Shown here piece after piece: positions 1-12,185 of a DNA stretch of 64,000 bases. The position numbers and the translations under genes were made by a program. Under the pieces are notes generated by a model. It ran no database searches, was not told where the DNA came from, and saw only the letters and a list, made by a program, of their open reading frames with translations. The DNA is from Cannabis sativa (lineage: Eukaryota; Streptophyta; Magnoliopsida; Rosales; Cannabaceae): contig NC_083604.1 in the NCBI RefSeq assembly GCF_029168945.1, positions 73,238,211 through 73,302,210 on the forward strand, given 5' to 3'. Position 1 is the first letter of the stretch, and each line of letters starts with the position of its first letter.

Positions 1-772
1 TGATTGATGAGAGGAGTGATAGTTTATAAAACTCCACAACCCAAATATGAGTTTTGCATAAACTATAAATTTAAAGTGTTGTTTCTTTTTGTCTTTTGAG
101 TCCCACGTTTTTGTTGGGTGTAAAAAAAAACCCTCAGGAAGCTCATAAGAGGGTATATCTATCTCAGGGATTGTGGGAAAATGTAATAATATCTGACTTC
201 TCATGTAAAATAGATGATTTGATTGGTGTTCTGTGACTAAGAATTAGTGTTAGTGAGACCTCAGTTGTATTTTTATCGAGATGTGGTATATCATCTGTTA
301 AGGATGATCAAAATTTAATTTTTTTTGTGGCAAAAATAGCATCTTTACTAATAGATGCATATTTTGAATGTTATCAAGGATGAGCCAAAATTCTTATAAC
401 TTCAGAGTGGTTTAGTCTATTTCTTTCAAGGGATCATGTATAATCTTAAGAACTGTTGATTCAAGAAGTACTTAGGAAAATGAGACGTGCCTTAGAAAAC
501 ACTCAAAGACACATTTCACATTGTTCAGTCAGTTGCCTCTTGCTATTTCGTTTTTGGTTTCTAATCCCTAATTCTTGGGATGATCCACAATTATCGATTC
601 ACATAAGCTATAGGATGCTAGATTAAAGGGTTCTGCTTTATTTAGCTAGGTAAGGTCAGCATATATGGCTGGTTGTTCTGTGCTGCATTATAAAATTTCT
701 TCAAAGAAAATTTGATGATATTATTACTAAATAGTTTCATATTGATTGCTTGTGTTGTGATTCTTGTTTCAG
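1..772 (+). other. Probable intron of the SPT/ALC-like bHLH gene
   Basis: No exon is recognisable here. The first visible exon opens after a 3' splice site (TTTCAG at 767-772), and the residues it encodes follow directly after the bHLH helix 2 in this family. The bHLH exons therefore most likely lie upstream of the window and this stretch is intronic. Assignment is by inference only. Confidence 0.5.
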
Positions 773-1692
773 ATGTTAGCAATGAGAAATGGATTGAGTT
801 TGCATCCAGTAAGTCTACCTGCAGCACTGAATCCTGCTCATCTCTCCCATATGAGAAGTGACTTTGGTGAGGAAAATAGATCTCTACCTCTGAACATGAC
901 AGGGACATTTCCTATGAATCAAGAAACTTCAACCCCAAGTCTATATTCTATTCCAAATCAATGCACTTCCTCAAACCAGCAACTGGTACCGGACATGTTA
1001 AATATACTTAACTCAGAAGTCACAGTTGGGATGGAATCACAAGTTCAGGCTCACATAGGGGCCTCTTTTCAATTGCAAACATCTGCTCAGGTTGTTGTTA
1101 ATTTACTTTTCGAACATCTTAAGTAATACATACAAGGTTTATGGTATGTTTAACTAACGAACTAACTATATAACTAACAACTCTTTATCCTTTTCTTTTG
1201 TAGGAAATATCCAGAGAAAACAGACTCCATCCCCACCAACATACAAGCCTTAATCAGTTAGAGAGAAGTCCTTCAGGTATTTGTTAACTTTTTTCATATT
1301 ATCCCAAACTACGAAGAGACCTTAACTATGTTTAATCTCATTTTTCTTCTTTTTTTGTATGCTATCTTTACAAAGAGTTTGACATGGGAGCCATGGCTAC
1401 AGTGACTTCATTCAATAGACAAGCATCGGTCTTGAAGGGCAATGATTCTTTAGAAACTTGTTCTCTTGAAGGAGATTGGTCAGAAGGTGGGTTACTTAAG
1501 GCTCTAGAACAAAGTCTATTACTTCCCACCCATTTGAATAGGTGAGTCTTTTGTTTTCAAGAACAAGTACCTCAATGCTCAACGCGAATATTCACTGTTT
1601 TTCTTCTATGTTTTTCGGATTATACCAGCATGAGGACAGGTAGATCTTGCTCAAATGACAACAGCATCAAGGCTGAAAGGGCAAACCTATGA
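773..1692 (+). CDS. SPATULA/ALCATRAZ-like bHLH transcription factor, 3' part only
   Basis: Four exons join in one frame: 773-1090, 1204-1276, 1376-1541 and 1629-1692, all with GT-AG borders, ending at TGA 1690-1692. The first residues, MLAMRNGLSLHPVSLP, match the segment just after the second helix of the SPATULA/ALCATRAZ group of plant bHLH proteins. A later stretch (AHIGASFQLQTSAQEISREN) matches the C-terminal region of that group. These are nuclear DNA-binding regulators acting in carpel and fruit-margin development and in light or temperature responses (family knowledge). The basic/HLH domain itself is not in the window, so DNA-binding residues cannot be checked. The C-terminus contains an acidic Leu-rich piece (GDWSEGGLLKALEQSLLL). 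Alternative: another PIF-related bHLH of the same subfamily. Confidence 0.72.
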
Positions 1693-2325
1693 CTCTCTCA
1701 ACTTTCCAGACTTAGTGTAGCTATATAAGATTATGACCTGCTTCTAAGCCGAACATCAGTTTAGGTATATCTTTTTTTTCTTTTTCTTTTCTTTTTTGAA
1801 TGCTTGAAGCCTTGAACCTGGGAAAAAGCTTGTTACGTAGCTTGCAAAAGTATATATGACTTATTTTTTCTCTTCCATTTTCTTAATCTTAGTGACCACA
1901 TTGATATTTTTACATGTTGTTGTATCTACGAGAAGCAGACTTAAATCATGTAAAAGAAAATCTATTGTATGATATTATCAACATGACATGACATGACATC
2001 CTTGATGAGCAAAATGGTGCTTGCTCATAGTTAGATTTGATCACTGAAAGCTGAACTTGGTATAACAACTGCATCACTTGTTATGTCACATCTAGTTATC
2101 CAAACCCTTGTAGAGATAGATAGCTTAATCGGTAGTCTTATCTTATCATGGAGATATATATATAAATTATATGTATATGATGATAGTATTATCATATGGG
2201 AGGGACCCCAATAAGAAGGGACCAAAAAAAGATAATTAACTAAAGATAGAATGACAAGACCATTATCCTAAATGCCCCTTTTGGCGAAAATGTGGCTCAT
2301 TGAGGAAGCCATGCTGAACTAGCAC

Positions 2326-2360
<35 letters not shown>

Positions 2361-2640
2361 CTACTATGTTGCCTAACCTAACCCCATATTCTACATAAAG
2401 ACATCATTAATGTTGAACTTTGATCTAAAAAGAGATTGATGTGATGCGTCTGTTCGTTCGTGATGAGTAGTGTCTTAAAGATTGGATGATTAGTTGGTCT
2501 CTCAAAATTTAAATTAAATATTTGAAAACATACTAGAAGAGTAGAAGTACTACTTATTTGTTGACAAAAATAGAGATAATTTATCCAATAGATAAGAGTA
2601 ATAACCCCACATAATTACTAACTGTTTCAATGTGATATTT
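1693..2640. other. 3' flank of the bHLH gene; (CT)n microsatellite
   Basis: Presumed 3' UTR and intergenic DNA. The clear structure is a (CT)n run at about 2327-2358 and a TATATA-rich patch at about 2155-2180. No coding region can be supported. Confidence 0.5.
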
Positions 2641-2686
2641 TGTACGGCTAATTAAGATTTTTGCTCCTGAATTTTGACATGTATCA

Positions 2687-3002
2687 AATCATGTTCCTTA
2701 AATTTTTAAGGTCGTTAAAAATGTCTCTTGAACTATTGATATTAATAGATTTAAGGATTTTTATTTAATTTCATTCAATTTTACTATTTTAGTGATGGTT
2801 TATGTACTAAATCATGCTCTCTAGACTTTGATATCTACCAAATCATGCCTCTCGAATTTTGACATGTACTAAATTATGCCCTCTGAATTTTCATCCATGT
2901 TAGACTTTTTTAATTAAAATTGGAAAAAAAATTCTTAAATCTAACAATCTCAATAATTCAAGGGGCATTTTTAACGACCTTAAAAGTTCAGGGGGCATGA
3001 TT
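2687..3002. mobile_element. Foldback/MITE-like element with ~75-bp inverted arms
   Basis: The left arm (about 2687-2763) and the right arm (about 2929-3002) are near-perfect reverse complements, sharing AAGGTCGTTAAAAATG and the outer AATCATG. Between the arms lie about three head-to-tail copies of a 30-31 bp unit beginning (T)ACYAAATYATGC, at about 2808, 2838 and 2868. The outer arm start is a further relative of the unit. There is no coding capacity. The structure suits a non-autonomous DNA transposon or foldback element. I could not define a target-site duplication, so the outer ends are approximate. Confidence 0.6.
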
Positions 3003-3065
3003 ATAGAGCTTCTCTTTCTCTTGTTCACTCTCCGACTTGACTGGATGTATGACGTCACCCTCTGA

Positions 3066-3397
3066 TTTATTGGATCGAGCTAAATTGTGATGTTAGAGTG
3101 GGAATGTATAATATGTGCATTGCTGTTGTTGCTAAAGATAATCAGAGTAAGGTGTGTTGGATGATTACGACAAAACTTGATTTCTCTGACGCACTTTGTG
3201 GTGAGGCTGCGACCTGTTGCTTAGCTTTAGAAACGACAACCGAGAAGGGGTGCAATTTTATTATTGTAGAAAGTGATTCTAAAGTAGTTATCAATTCTCT
3301 TAATGTGGTGGACTATTGCTGGAAGATTGAGAACTACTCGAATCATTGTAAAAGCACTTCTTATTTTTTTGTGGGTTGTGTTTTCTCTAATTTATGA
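3066..3397 (+). pseudogene. RNase H-like (RVT_3 type) fragment of a LINE
   Basis: The frame reads through an ELNCDVRVG start, then CIAVVAKDNQ, GEAATCCLALETTTEKGC and VESDSKVVINSLN. These correspond in order to the first Asp strand, the Glu helix and the second Asp strand (ESDS) of the RNase H domain at the C-terminus of plant L1-type ORF2. The usual AEA of the helix is GEAA here. The fragment stops after about 100 residues with no polymerase part next to it, and lies about 1.1 kb upstream of the decayed LINE in the same orientation. It may be a separate truncated insertion. No function is expected. Confidence 0.55.
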
Positions 3398-4517
3398 ACC
3401 GCAACAGTAAAAGTACAACTAACATGAGAAAAAGAGAAAGGTGTCTCAAGAAAGCTAGATAATACAACTTTAATACCTGAGAATGAAAACACATGAGCCC
3501 ATCTTAATCCTACTAACAAAGCAAGAACTTCGACTTGAAAAGTTGATACCTAAACCAAAAAATACGAATTAAATAAATTTAGTAATTTCATGAATGTTGA
3601 AATAAGTCATTTAAAATTATGACATATAAATACAATTTTAAGAGAATAATAATATAACTTATTATTAAAGTTCTTGTATCTTAGCATGATTAAGTGAGTG
3701 AAATAAAAATACACCTATATAAGATAAATATATAAAATTTAATTAATACACAACTTAATGATAATATTAAATTAAAATGAGAATTGTTATCTATATGTTG
3801 AAAAATATTCTAAAATATTATTTTATAAAGAAAAAATTTATCTTGATACATGTGGAGCGAATCATTTGTCACTGATACCATCAAATCATTTTTAAGATAA
3901 ACCTAAAATGAACCACCATATAAATTATCAAACAAGCCACATTAGGTACATAAATATACTACCAAAAATTGTACAAAATAAGTCACAACTTACACAAAAA
4001 TAAATCAATAAAAACATGATACAACATAATCTTGGGTATCATAATAAATTAAAATTGAATAATGAAAAAAACTTTTTTAATACATCAAAACTTAATAAAA
4101 TTAAACAGTAATACATTAATCTAATTAAATAACAAATCAAAATACAAAGAAACAAATTGAAGACAAGACTATCCATAACCAACCGACTATATATATAAAA
4201 GTAAAAAACAAAACATACTAGTGTTTTTATTGCTATCTTTAATGTCAATTGTCTTGCTAGTATTTTATTTTATTTATGGAATTTTATTATCGTTATTACA
4301 AAAATTCAAAAATTTTATTTAACCAAAAAGAAATTAAAAGTGAATTACCGAGTAAATAATCAGTCGTTGTGGCAGTGGTGATGGTCGTTTGGACTAAAAT
4401 TTTACAAGTAAACTAAATAGAGAGAAAACTTTCTCTCCCATGAGTGAGATGTTGGGTTCCCGACTGTGATATTTCGTATCTCTTTCCTATTTTTGTGTGT
4501 GTTGTTTTTGTCTTTCG
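3398..4517. other. AT-rich intergenic DNA
   Basis: No gene is supported. The last ~150 bases before 4518 may be the 5' UTR of the LINE that follows, but I see no sharp element boundary or target duplication. Confidence 0.45.
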
Positions 4518-6290
4518 ATGGGTGATAACATGAGTGGTGCTAGTATGGAAAATGGAGTCTTTGACCAGGTCGGCGAAGGTAATATTGAAGAGTTACCTTT
4601 GCAGTTTATCGAAGAGGCATCTTTGGAGCTTGAAGCTGATTTTGAGATTAATATCGAGGTCGCAAAAACAGGGGTTCGTGCTAAGATATTTGGATCCCGT
4701 CCTTTAGCTAAAGGAAGAGTCAAACAGATTCTCACCGGGGTTTGGTCTTTGAAGGGTAAATGGAGAATGAAGAGCAGAGGGGTACATGGGGTTTCTTCTT
4801 TGACCTGTTGGAGGATAAGGAAGAGGTTCTCAAGCGTCGCCCTTGGATCATCGCAGGACAACTTCTGAATATTAGGGAGTGGCCTCTCGACGGTGCCTGA
4901 CATTGTATTCTGATGAATAAAGCGGTGTTTTTGGTAGAAATTCATGGGCTTCCTATTCCCTATCTGACTTTTCAGAACTCTAGTGTGATAAGGGCTAAGG
5001 TGGGTGAGTTTTTAGAGACGGATGGAGTCGATAACTGGACCATAGCTAGACGGAGCTTTCTGAAGCTCAAGGTGGATATTCTGATTGATCAACGGCTCCT
5101 GGCAGGGTTCTACCTGAGTATAACTAGAGGAAGAAAGGAATAGATTCAGTTCAAATATCGGAAGCTACCGAAAATCTATTTCAATTGTGGGTATCTGGCC
5201 CATGATAGTAGTATTTGTTCCAGGGACCGTGCCTTTGCCTATCCTCCGATTGGCAATGCAGTTCCTCTATATGGTCCTTGGATTAAAGCTACTGTTCCTA
5301 TACGCAGTTGTTTTGACACATAAGGCCCTCTTCTTCTCCAGGATAGGGCTGATCGGGCGGTGAATACTCAAGGAATTCCAAATATTCAGGTGAATAGTAC
5401 TGTGTCTCTTGAGGCGCAAGGTACATAGACGTGTGTTGAGGCCACTACCTCGAATACTGAAGTCGTACATACGGTTGGTACAAATGAAATGGCTCAGGGC
5501 CAGAATTTCGAAATGCTCCATTGTGTGTGAGACAGTTGGTGTGCCACCTGTCATTCTTAAGTTGAGGGCCGAGGAGCATCCGATGAATCGGTTGGGTAAG
5601 AATCCTATTGACGATGGTGTTATTATTTGTATGATGGCCCATGTTGGCCCAGATGTGGCCCATGTTGGCCCAAGTTGTTGAGAGACCACATTATGAGGTT
5701 TGCAAATCTCGGACCCCACACCATCATCCTGAGCCTACTATCATTTCTGGGCATATAGAGTTGATGGAGGAGATCACAAAAAAGTTGAATGGGCCTATGC
5801 TGATTGAGGGAGTGGGTCCAACAGAAAATGGTGAGCACTGGTTTCATGCTAAGGTGTCACCTTCTTCTTTGGGTTCCAAAGCAAGAAAAAAGAAAAGTCA
5901 CTGGAAGTGTTTCTCCCATCATTACTCTGGTGCCAGAACATTCTCTTTCTTCATCTGACCCAAAGGGGCTGGCCGCTTCTTTGGGCAAGTGCGAGATTGC
6001 TCCCTTCACTCTCGGGAAGGAGTCCCCTAAGAAGGATTCCTCTGGTTCCAAGAAGTTGAGAGGTAGAAAACTGACTAATAGCAAGAGTAAGTCAGTTCTC
6101 GAGAAGGCTAAAGTCGACGATGGCAACACAGAAGCAGGTAACAATTCCACTACTTCTTTTTCTGAGGGAATCTACTTTTCAAAGTTAAAGTTGATCAAAA
6201 TTTTCAAATGGGCGAGGATGCGACCCTTATCAAGCCCCCCAGTCCCAATGAGAGCTCTTTCTTGGAATTGTCGCGGTCTTGCTAGACCAG
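4518..6290 (+). pseudogene. LINE ORF1 (gag-like, DUF4283 and zinc knuckle), broken
   Basis: Translation starts at ATG 4518 (MGDNMSGASMENG). A DUF4283-like region follows (RPLAKGRVKQILTGVWSLKG, then EVLKRRPWIIAGQLLNIREW), then a frameshift near 4775, a stop near 4900 and a further stop near 5141. A degenerate CCHC knuckle lies at about 5171-5222 (YFNCGYLAHDSSIC). The first Cys of the CX2C pair is Tyr (TAT for TGT), while the second Cys, the His and the last Cys remain. A basic Lys/Ser-rich tail follows (about 5990-6110). One frame of the tail runs directly into the ORF2 start, and another ends about 40 bases inside ORF2. ORF1 proteins of this class bind element RNA (family knowledge). This copy cannot make a full protein. 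Confidence 0.75.
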
Positions 6291-9200
6291 CGACAATCCA
6301 AGCTCTCAAGGCTTGGGTGAAGAAGTTAAAGTTGGACTGCTTATTTTTTTATGGAAACTAAGGTTGGGGTAATTCAGATGAGTAATATTTGCAAAACTTT
6401 ACACTTTGAGTACAACAATTACATTCCCTCTATTGGGCTGGCGGGGGTATGAGCTTTTTTTGGAACAAAGGTGTTGATATAGTGGTTACGGAGACTCTTA
6501 ATTTTGGTTTTGTGTGTACGGTGAAAGACCATGCTGTCATGAAAATGTGGTATCTTTTGGCCATTTATGGAACACCTTATGATGATTGTAAAAGTGCTTT
6601 TTGGGATCATTTGGCGGATACTATCAATTCTCTTGATGGTCCTTGCGCTCTCATGGGAGATCTTAATGTTCTTTTGTCTAAGGAGGACAAGTTGGGTGGT
6701 CGTGTTTTTACGTATCGGAACGGCTCCACTCTTTAGAAGTTTCTTCTCTCCATTAGGGGAGTAGACTTGGGATTTAGAGGCTGCAAGTATACTTGGCATA
6801 ACAAACAAAGTAATGGCCATTTAATTAAAGAGAGGTTGGATCGGGTTATTGTGGACACTAACTGGTTGGCTGATTTCCCTTCGGGGGGTGTTCGTAATTT
6901 TTCGATTACTTGCTCTGACCACGGTCCTATGTTATTTGATTCTTCTGTGATCAAGCCAAAAGGTTTTCGTCCTTTTAGATTTTTTGAGGCCTGGTTCAAT
7001 GACCCATCTAGCTGGGATATCATCAAAGAGGCTTGGACTAGTTGTATCTTGACTGAGGAACCAAGAAGTTTGGGGAAAAAATTAACAGAACTCAACATGC
7101 TCTTCGTTGGTGGAGCAAAAATGTCTATGGGGAGTGTGATAATCGGATAAAGGAGTTAGAACTTGAGCTCCAAACTCTTCGATCAAAAGAAGCTCATGAG
7201 GTTGACTTGTTGGCTGAGGCCACTGTTTTACTAAAGTTGGGTGAAATTTGGAACCGAAAGGAATCTATGTGGAAACAACGTTCGAGGGAGTTGTGGCTCT
7301 CACATGGTGACAGGAATTCTTCCTTATTTGACGCCTTTACTATGGTGCGAAGGGAGAGGAATCATATTTGGAATCTTAAGAGTTCTAATGGCACTCTTTG
7401 CTCGAATGAGAGAGAAATCAGAGCCATCCTAAATGACTATTTCAAAAATTTGTTCTCCTCCAACGGTAATGTCTCTTTTAAGGGTTTGGATTCTTTGATT
7501 AATACTTCTATTTCCTCCACTGAGAATCTGTTGCTCACGGTCGTGCGTGACATGGAAGAGATTCAATCTCATGTCTTTCAAATGCATCCTCTTAAAGCGC
7601 CGGGTCTAGATGGCTTTTTGGGGTGTTTTTACCAAAAGTGCTGGAGTTTGGTTGGTGACGATGTGGTTCGATGCATTCAACAGTTTTTTACAACGGGAGT
7701 TTTGGAGCATGGGCTTAATCATTCGTTCATCTGCCTCACTCCCAAGGGTGTTAATCTAGACAGTGTTGATCGATTCCGGCCTATTGCTTTGTGCAATTTT
7801 GTGTATAAAGTTATTGCCAGAATTATTGCCTAAAGATTGAGATTGGTTCTTGATCATATCATTGCCCCCATATAATCGGTGTTCCTTCCTGGAAGATGGA
7901 TTTTAGAGTCATCCATTCTCATTTAAGAGATTGTGAATGTTATTAAGAAGAAGAAGAAAGGGAAATGTGGCTTATTGGCAATTAAAATGGACATGAATAA
8001 GGCGTATGACCGTTTAGAATGGGGGTTCCTCAAGGTTGTGATGGAGCAATTCGGGTTCTGCCCACATTTTGTCAAGATGATAATGAATTGTGTTTTTACT
8101 GTCTCCTACTCTATCCTACTTAATGGAAGACCTGTGAAGAAATTTCAGCCTAGTAGAGGTATTCGTCAAGGCGATCCTATGTCTCCATAACTATTTATTC
8201 TGTGCAATGAAGTGTTTTCTCGTTTATTATTCCATGAACAAAGAAGGGGCCTGTTTCATGGTATTCGAGTGGCTCGGAATGTGCCTGAAATTTCCCATCT
8301 CATGTTCACGGATGACACCATCATATTTTCTAGAGCGAATCTCAAGGATGTGGAAACTCTGAATAGGTGTATCAAAAGGTTTGAAGATTGGTCTGCCAAG
8401 TTTGTAGTAAGCAAAAATCATGAATTTTCTTCTCTAGTAACTGTTCTACTAATCTGAGGGAGTCCATTGAAAGCAATTTGAGGATTGGGAGTATTTGTGA
8501 TGCGGAGAAACATTTGGGTAATCCGTTTTTATTTGGGCGTAGCAAGAGGAATGACTTTAATTTCCTCAAAATAAAGCTCTGCGTAAGATTGGAGGGTTGG
8601 AGACTCAAATCCCTTTCTAAGGTCGGAAGAATGGTTTATATTAACTCGGTGGCCCTTGTTATGCCGACTTACTCTATGTCTACTTTCAAACTCCCCCTCT
8701 TGTCTTGTAGAGAACTTGATGTGGTGGTTAGGAGGTTTTGGTGGAATGGATCAACCGAGCCTAAGAAGTTTTGGGCTGCCATACCGTGGAATGCCTTGTG
8801 TCAACCAAAGCAGATGGGTGGCCTGGGTTATCGACATTTCGAAGATATAAATCATGCCCTCTTATCTAAACTTGCTTGGCAGCTTGCGAGTAAGGTGGAT
8901 AGGCCTTGGTGTAATGTCTTCAAAGGAAAGTATTTTCCTAGAGATTCTTTCTGGAGTATTCAAGAGAAGAACACTGAGAGTTTCATTTGGAGAGGCATTT
9001 TGAGTGCCAGAAACACTATTACTGTTAGGGCTTGTACTATTATTGCATTTGGGGAAGATGTGGATGTTTGGTGGCAGCCTTGGATACCCTAACTGGATTA
9101 TGAGCAATTTCACGAACTGATGGAAAGCATTAGACCCAAAGCCCCCAGTTTAAGATGTGTGTCTGACCTGATGTTTCGGAGAACAAGATGCTGAAACTTG

Positions 9201-9328
9201 GGTTATCTATGTTTCCTTTTTGGTGCTGAAATGGGCAAACAAATTGATGAGATTCAGATCGTTAAGAATGTTGATTGTGATACTCTCATCTGGAAAGAGT
9301 CCTTAGTTGGAAAATTCAGTGTTAAAGG
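6248..9328 (+). pseudogene. LINE ORF2, 5' part: endonuclease and reverse transcriptase, broken
   Basis: It begins MRALSWNCRGL at 6248. The APE-type endonuclease shows WNCRG, the METK Glu (after a stop near 6358), GDLNVLLSKEDK and SDHGP. The reverse transcriptase shows FRPIALCNFVYKVIARI, KMDMNKAYDRLEW, SRGIRQGDPMSP and the catalytic MFTDD, where FADD is usual. Stops are present near 6358, 6734, 7831, 7873, 8188 and 8455, and frameshifts near 7100 and 8400-8480. The thumb and linker region continues to 9090 (CTIIAFGEDVDVWWQPW). The reading resumes at GKFSVKG next to the solo LTR insertion. Product would be target-primed reverse transcriptase in an active element, but this copy is dead. Confidence 0.85.
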
Positions 9329-9873
9329 TGTTGGGTTTTATGCCCTACTTATTAATAAAGATCAGAAATAACATTTTATGTTGCATGGTTCACATGATTT
9401 ATTTCATGATTATATGTATATAATGTATGAATTCTTTTTTAAGTCCAGAACATATAAGTTTGTTAAAGATTATAGTGTTGTCAGCACAGTGGAATATAAT
9501 CTTAATTATATGTTCAAAAGTTTATTCCCTGATTTGTTACAACACTGGATTTAGACTGACATGGTATAATCAGCGATAGGTATTCTTACACCTTGGAAAA
9601 GTGTTATGTCTTTTCCAGGACATTGGCAAAGTTTACTAGTATCGGATGTATGGAGTATACATCGGAATGGACCGATATTGAACTTTGATTAGATATATTA
9701 AAACTTACCGTAATATCTATTCAATTCAATATCACCTGTTGATCCTAGATCAAATGATCTCAATCCTGATATGGCTAGGCTCAATCTCAAGAGTGTTATT
9801 CGTGTTCTTTGATTTGTTAAGTTAAGCCTACTTTTGGGTCAGGGTGATACTAACATTTTAAGAACACGGTAGT

Positions 9874-12185
9874 TGTAAAGCCCGCTAGTTAATTTGGAAA
9901 TTAGCAGTTGTTTATGATTAATTATGAAATTATTTATAGCTATTTAAATAATTTATTACTGTTATTCATGGAATTCAGAAATGCATGATTATGTCATCAG
10001 TAGTTTTTTATATTTCGCATTTCCGGTGTCCGGTATTTTGGAACTCGGCGTTTGGCTCAGTAGAAATCACAACTTAGTATGTTAGTAGTTTGGGGACGGG
10101 TTTTAGACATTGGGAATGTCGGGAATGGCCGGGAATTTAGAGTTTCCCAAAAATACCCCTTTAGTATGATTTATGTGATTTTATGGTGGAGGGGCAAAAT
10201 GGTCTTTTTGCCCCATTAGTATTTTGTCTTATGTGAATTAAATGGATTAAATGTTTATTTTTAAATAGTTATTTTATGTGTGTTAGTGGCTGAAATAAAT
10301 GAGTTACATGGCTTTATCCTTTTAATTCCTTCATTTTCTACACTTAGTCAAAATTAGAAAGAAATTTAAAAATTCACACACACCAACTCTCTCTCTTTTT
10401 CGGCCAAGCTTTGAGCAGCAAGGAGGGGGTGTTTCTCCTTTGATTTTGGCTGGTTATTCATCATCTCTTAAGTCCATTGCAAACTAGGTTGGTTCTTGTC
10501 TTTCCCTCTTTACTTTCTTGGAAAAAAATGTGTAAAAGTGATGATGCATGCATGTTTTTGTGGCTGTTAATTTGGCTGTGTTTAGTTGTTATTTTCTGAG
10601 GTTCAAAGCATGAGTAATTGATGTTAATTGAGTTGTTTGAGGCATGATTAGTTAGGTTGTTCAAGCTTTGGTTTTTCTATGTAAAATATGTGATTTTTGA
10701 GAGAAAATGTTATATTTTGTTTCTGTGAATCGCTGGATGTTCTTGTATGTTTTCAGAGGTGTTATTATGCTTAGTTAAGTAGAATTAACTAGGTTAGGTT
10801 GCATGTTAGGTGGATTTGCTCAAGCTTGAGTTTGGAACTTAAAGCTTGAGCTCCAATGGTGACTTTTGTGTATGTGCTTTCTGGGTGGTTTTGAGGCTTT
10901 GGATTTGTTCTAGGGATAGTTTAGAACAGGTCTGGAAAGTTTGGTACCAATTGGGGTTGAATTGGTCGAGTTATGGGAATTTTAGTTGGCTGCCTGCGAG
11001 GAACCGGAATTCCGGTTGTGCATCCGGAATTCCGGATGAGGGTTCGTAAATTCCTGCACTGGAATTCGGTTGGGCAACCTGCCGCGGTTGGGGAATTTTT
11101 CCGAACCCTAGTTTTCCTCGTTTTTAGGTTTTTAGGGGTATTGCCATGCTTTTTATCGATAGGGAAACTTTTAGTTTCAAGTTTTAGTCCCCGGGAAGTG
11201 ATTTAGCGTGTCACTTATAGCGTTGTGATTTTTATGGTTTAGGAGCCGATGTCCGTAGCTCGGCTTCGGTTCCGGTCGGGTTGGCCAAGCACACACTTTG
11301 AAATCGGAATCCAGGTAAGATTAGTATAACAGTATGCATATGTAGATTACATGTTTAGCGAGCATGTAGGAAGCCTATTAGATTACATTAGTTGTATGTT
11401 GGCTTCGAACCATCCAACCCTGTCACGTCGGTACAGGCTGGAGTATGACCGACGGCGGAGTATGACCGGTTTGACCGATCAGTGACACTTGGTTGGTGGT
11501 TCCGTGCTATTGACGTATCCCGTCGGTACGAGTGGAGTATGACCGCGGCGGAGTATGACCGGTTCGACCGATCAGGAGGATATAGTAACACGTCGGTACA
11601 GTGGAGTATGACCGGCGGCGGAGTATGACCGGTTCGACCGATCAGGTTGTTACGTGTCAATAGTACCGTCCCTATGAACGTTCAAAACTCAGTACCATGT
11701 TGGACATGGCAGTAGTGGCTCAGTACCATGTTGGACATGGCAGTAGCGGGACTCAGTATCGTGTTGGACACGGCAGTTAGTTATGTATGATATCATTATG
11801 CTTTTCTTACTGAGTCTGTCGACTCACAGTTTACGTTCATGTGTAGGTAAAGGCAAGGCTGTAGCTGATGGACCGTGAGCGAGCTTATGAGATTGTACAT
11901 GTCGGGGCGGTTAGGCCTGGAGCGTACGATCCTCGGGACAGCAAGGCTGGGATTTTTGTAACTGTCGTTAGACGACTTTATTTTGATGTAAAAGTTAAAC
12001 AGTTAAAACTTTGTAAATGATTTTATAAATCGGGATCCCGAGACTTTTATAATATGGTTTATAAGTTTAACTAAAAAGCAAAATTTTAATTAATCACGTT
12101 TTTCCATAAACCTCGTTGATTAGCAACGAGCTGCACAGTACGTTTAAAAATCACGTAATACGCCTAAGATAGTTAGGGTGTTACA
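9874..12185 (+). mobile_element. Solo LTR, family B (Tekay/Del gypsy-like), inside the family A LTR
   Basis: It begins TGTAAAGCCCGC and ends GGGTGTTACA. GTAGT flanks it on both sides (9869-9873 and 12186-12190). It is 2312 bp long. The uninterrupted family A copy at 59.7-61.6 kb carries this target only once, which proves a clean insertion. Internal landmarks are a triple repeat (11427-11660), a smaller repeat block (11690-11780), and the segment CTGAGTCTGTCGACTCACAG followed by a GTGTAGGTAAAGGCAAGG region, which resembles LTRs of the Tekay/Del chromovirus lineage (family knowledge). There is no internal coding region. Confidence 0.88.
11427..11780 (+). repeat. Tandem repeats inside family B LTR
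   Basis: Three units start near 11427, 11520 and 11590. Each carries GTCGGTAC, two copies of GGAGTATGACCG and a GACCGATCAG end, with spacers of different length. A second array follows at about 11690-11780: three units of 30-38 bp around CTCAGTACCATGTTGGACATG. The same arrays occur, reversed, in the other B copy (about 51180-51535). Open frames across them are artefacts of the repeat. Confidence 0.8.

Noticed and set aside
5267..5719. Minus-strand 150-residue frame rich in GPTWA
   Set aside because: It is antisense to the LINE ORF1 tail, which has a short ATGTTGGCCCA repeat near 5640-5672. No family resemblance.
11388..11660. Open frame with repeated RSNRSYSA motif (also near 51284-51558)
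   Set aside because: It is a read-through of the family B LTR tandem array. Both strands and both copies give such frames, so it is not a gene.
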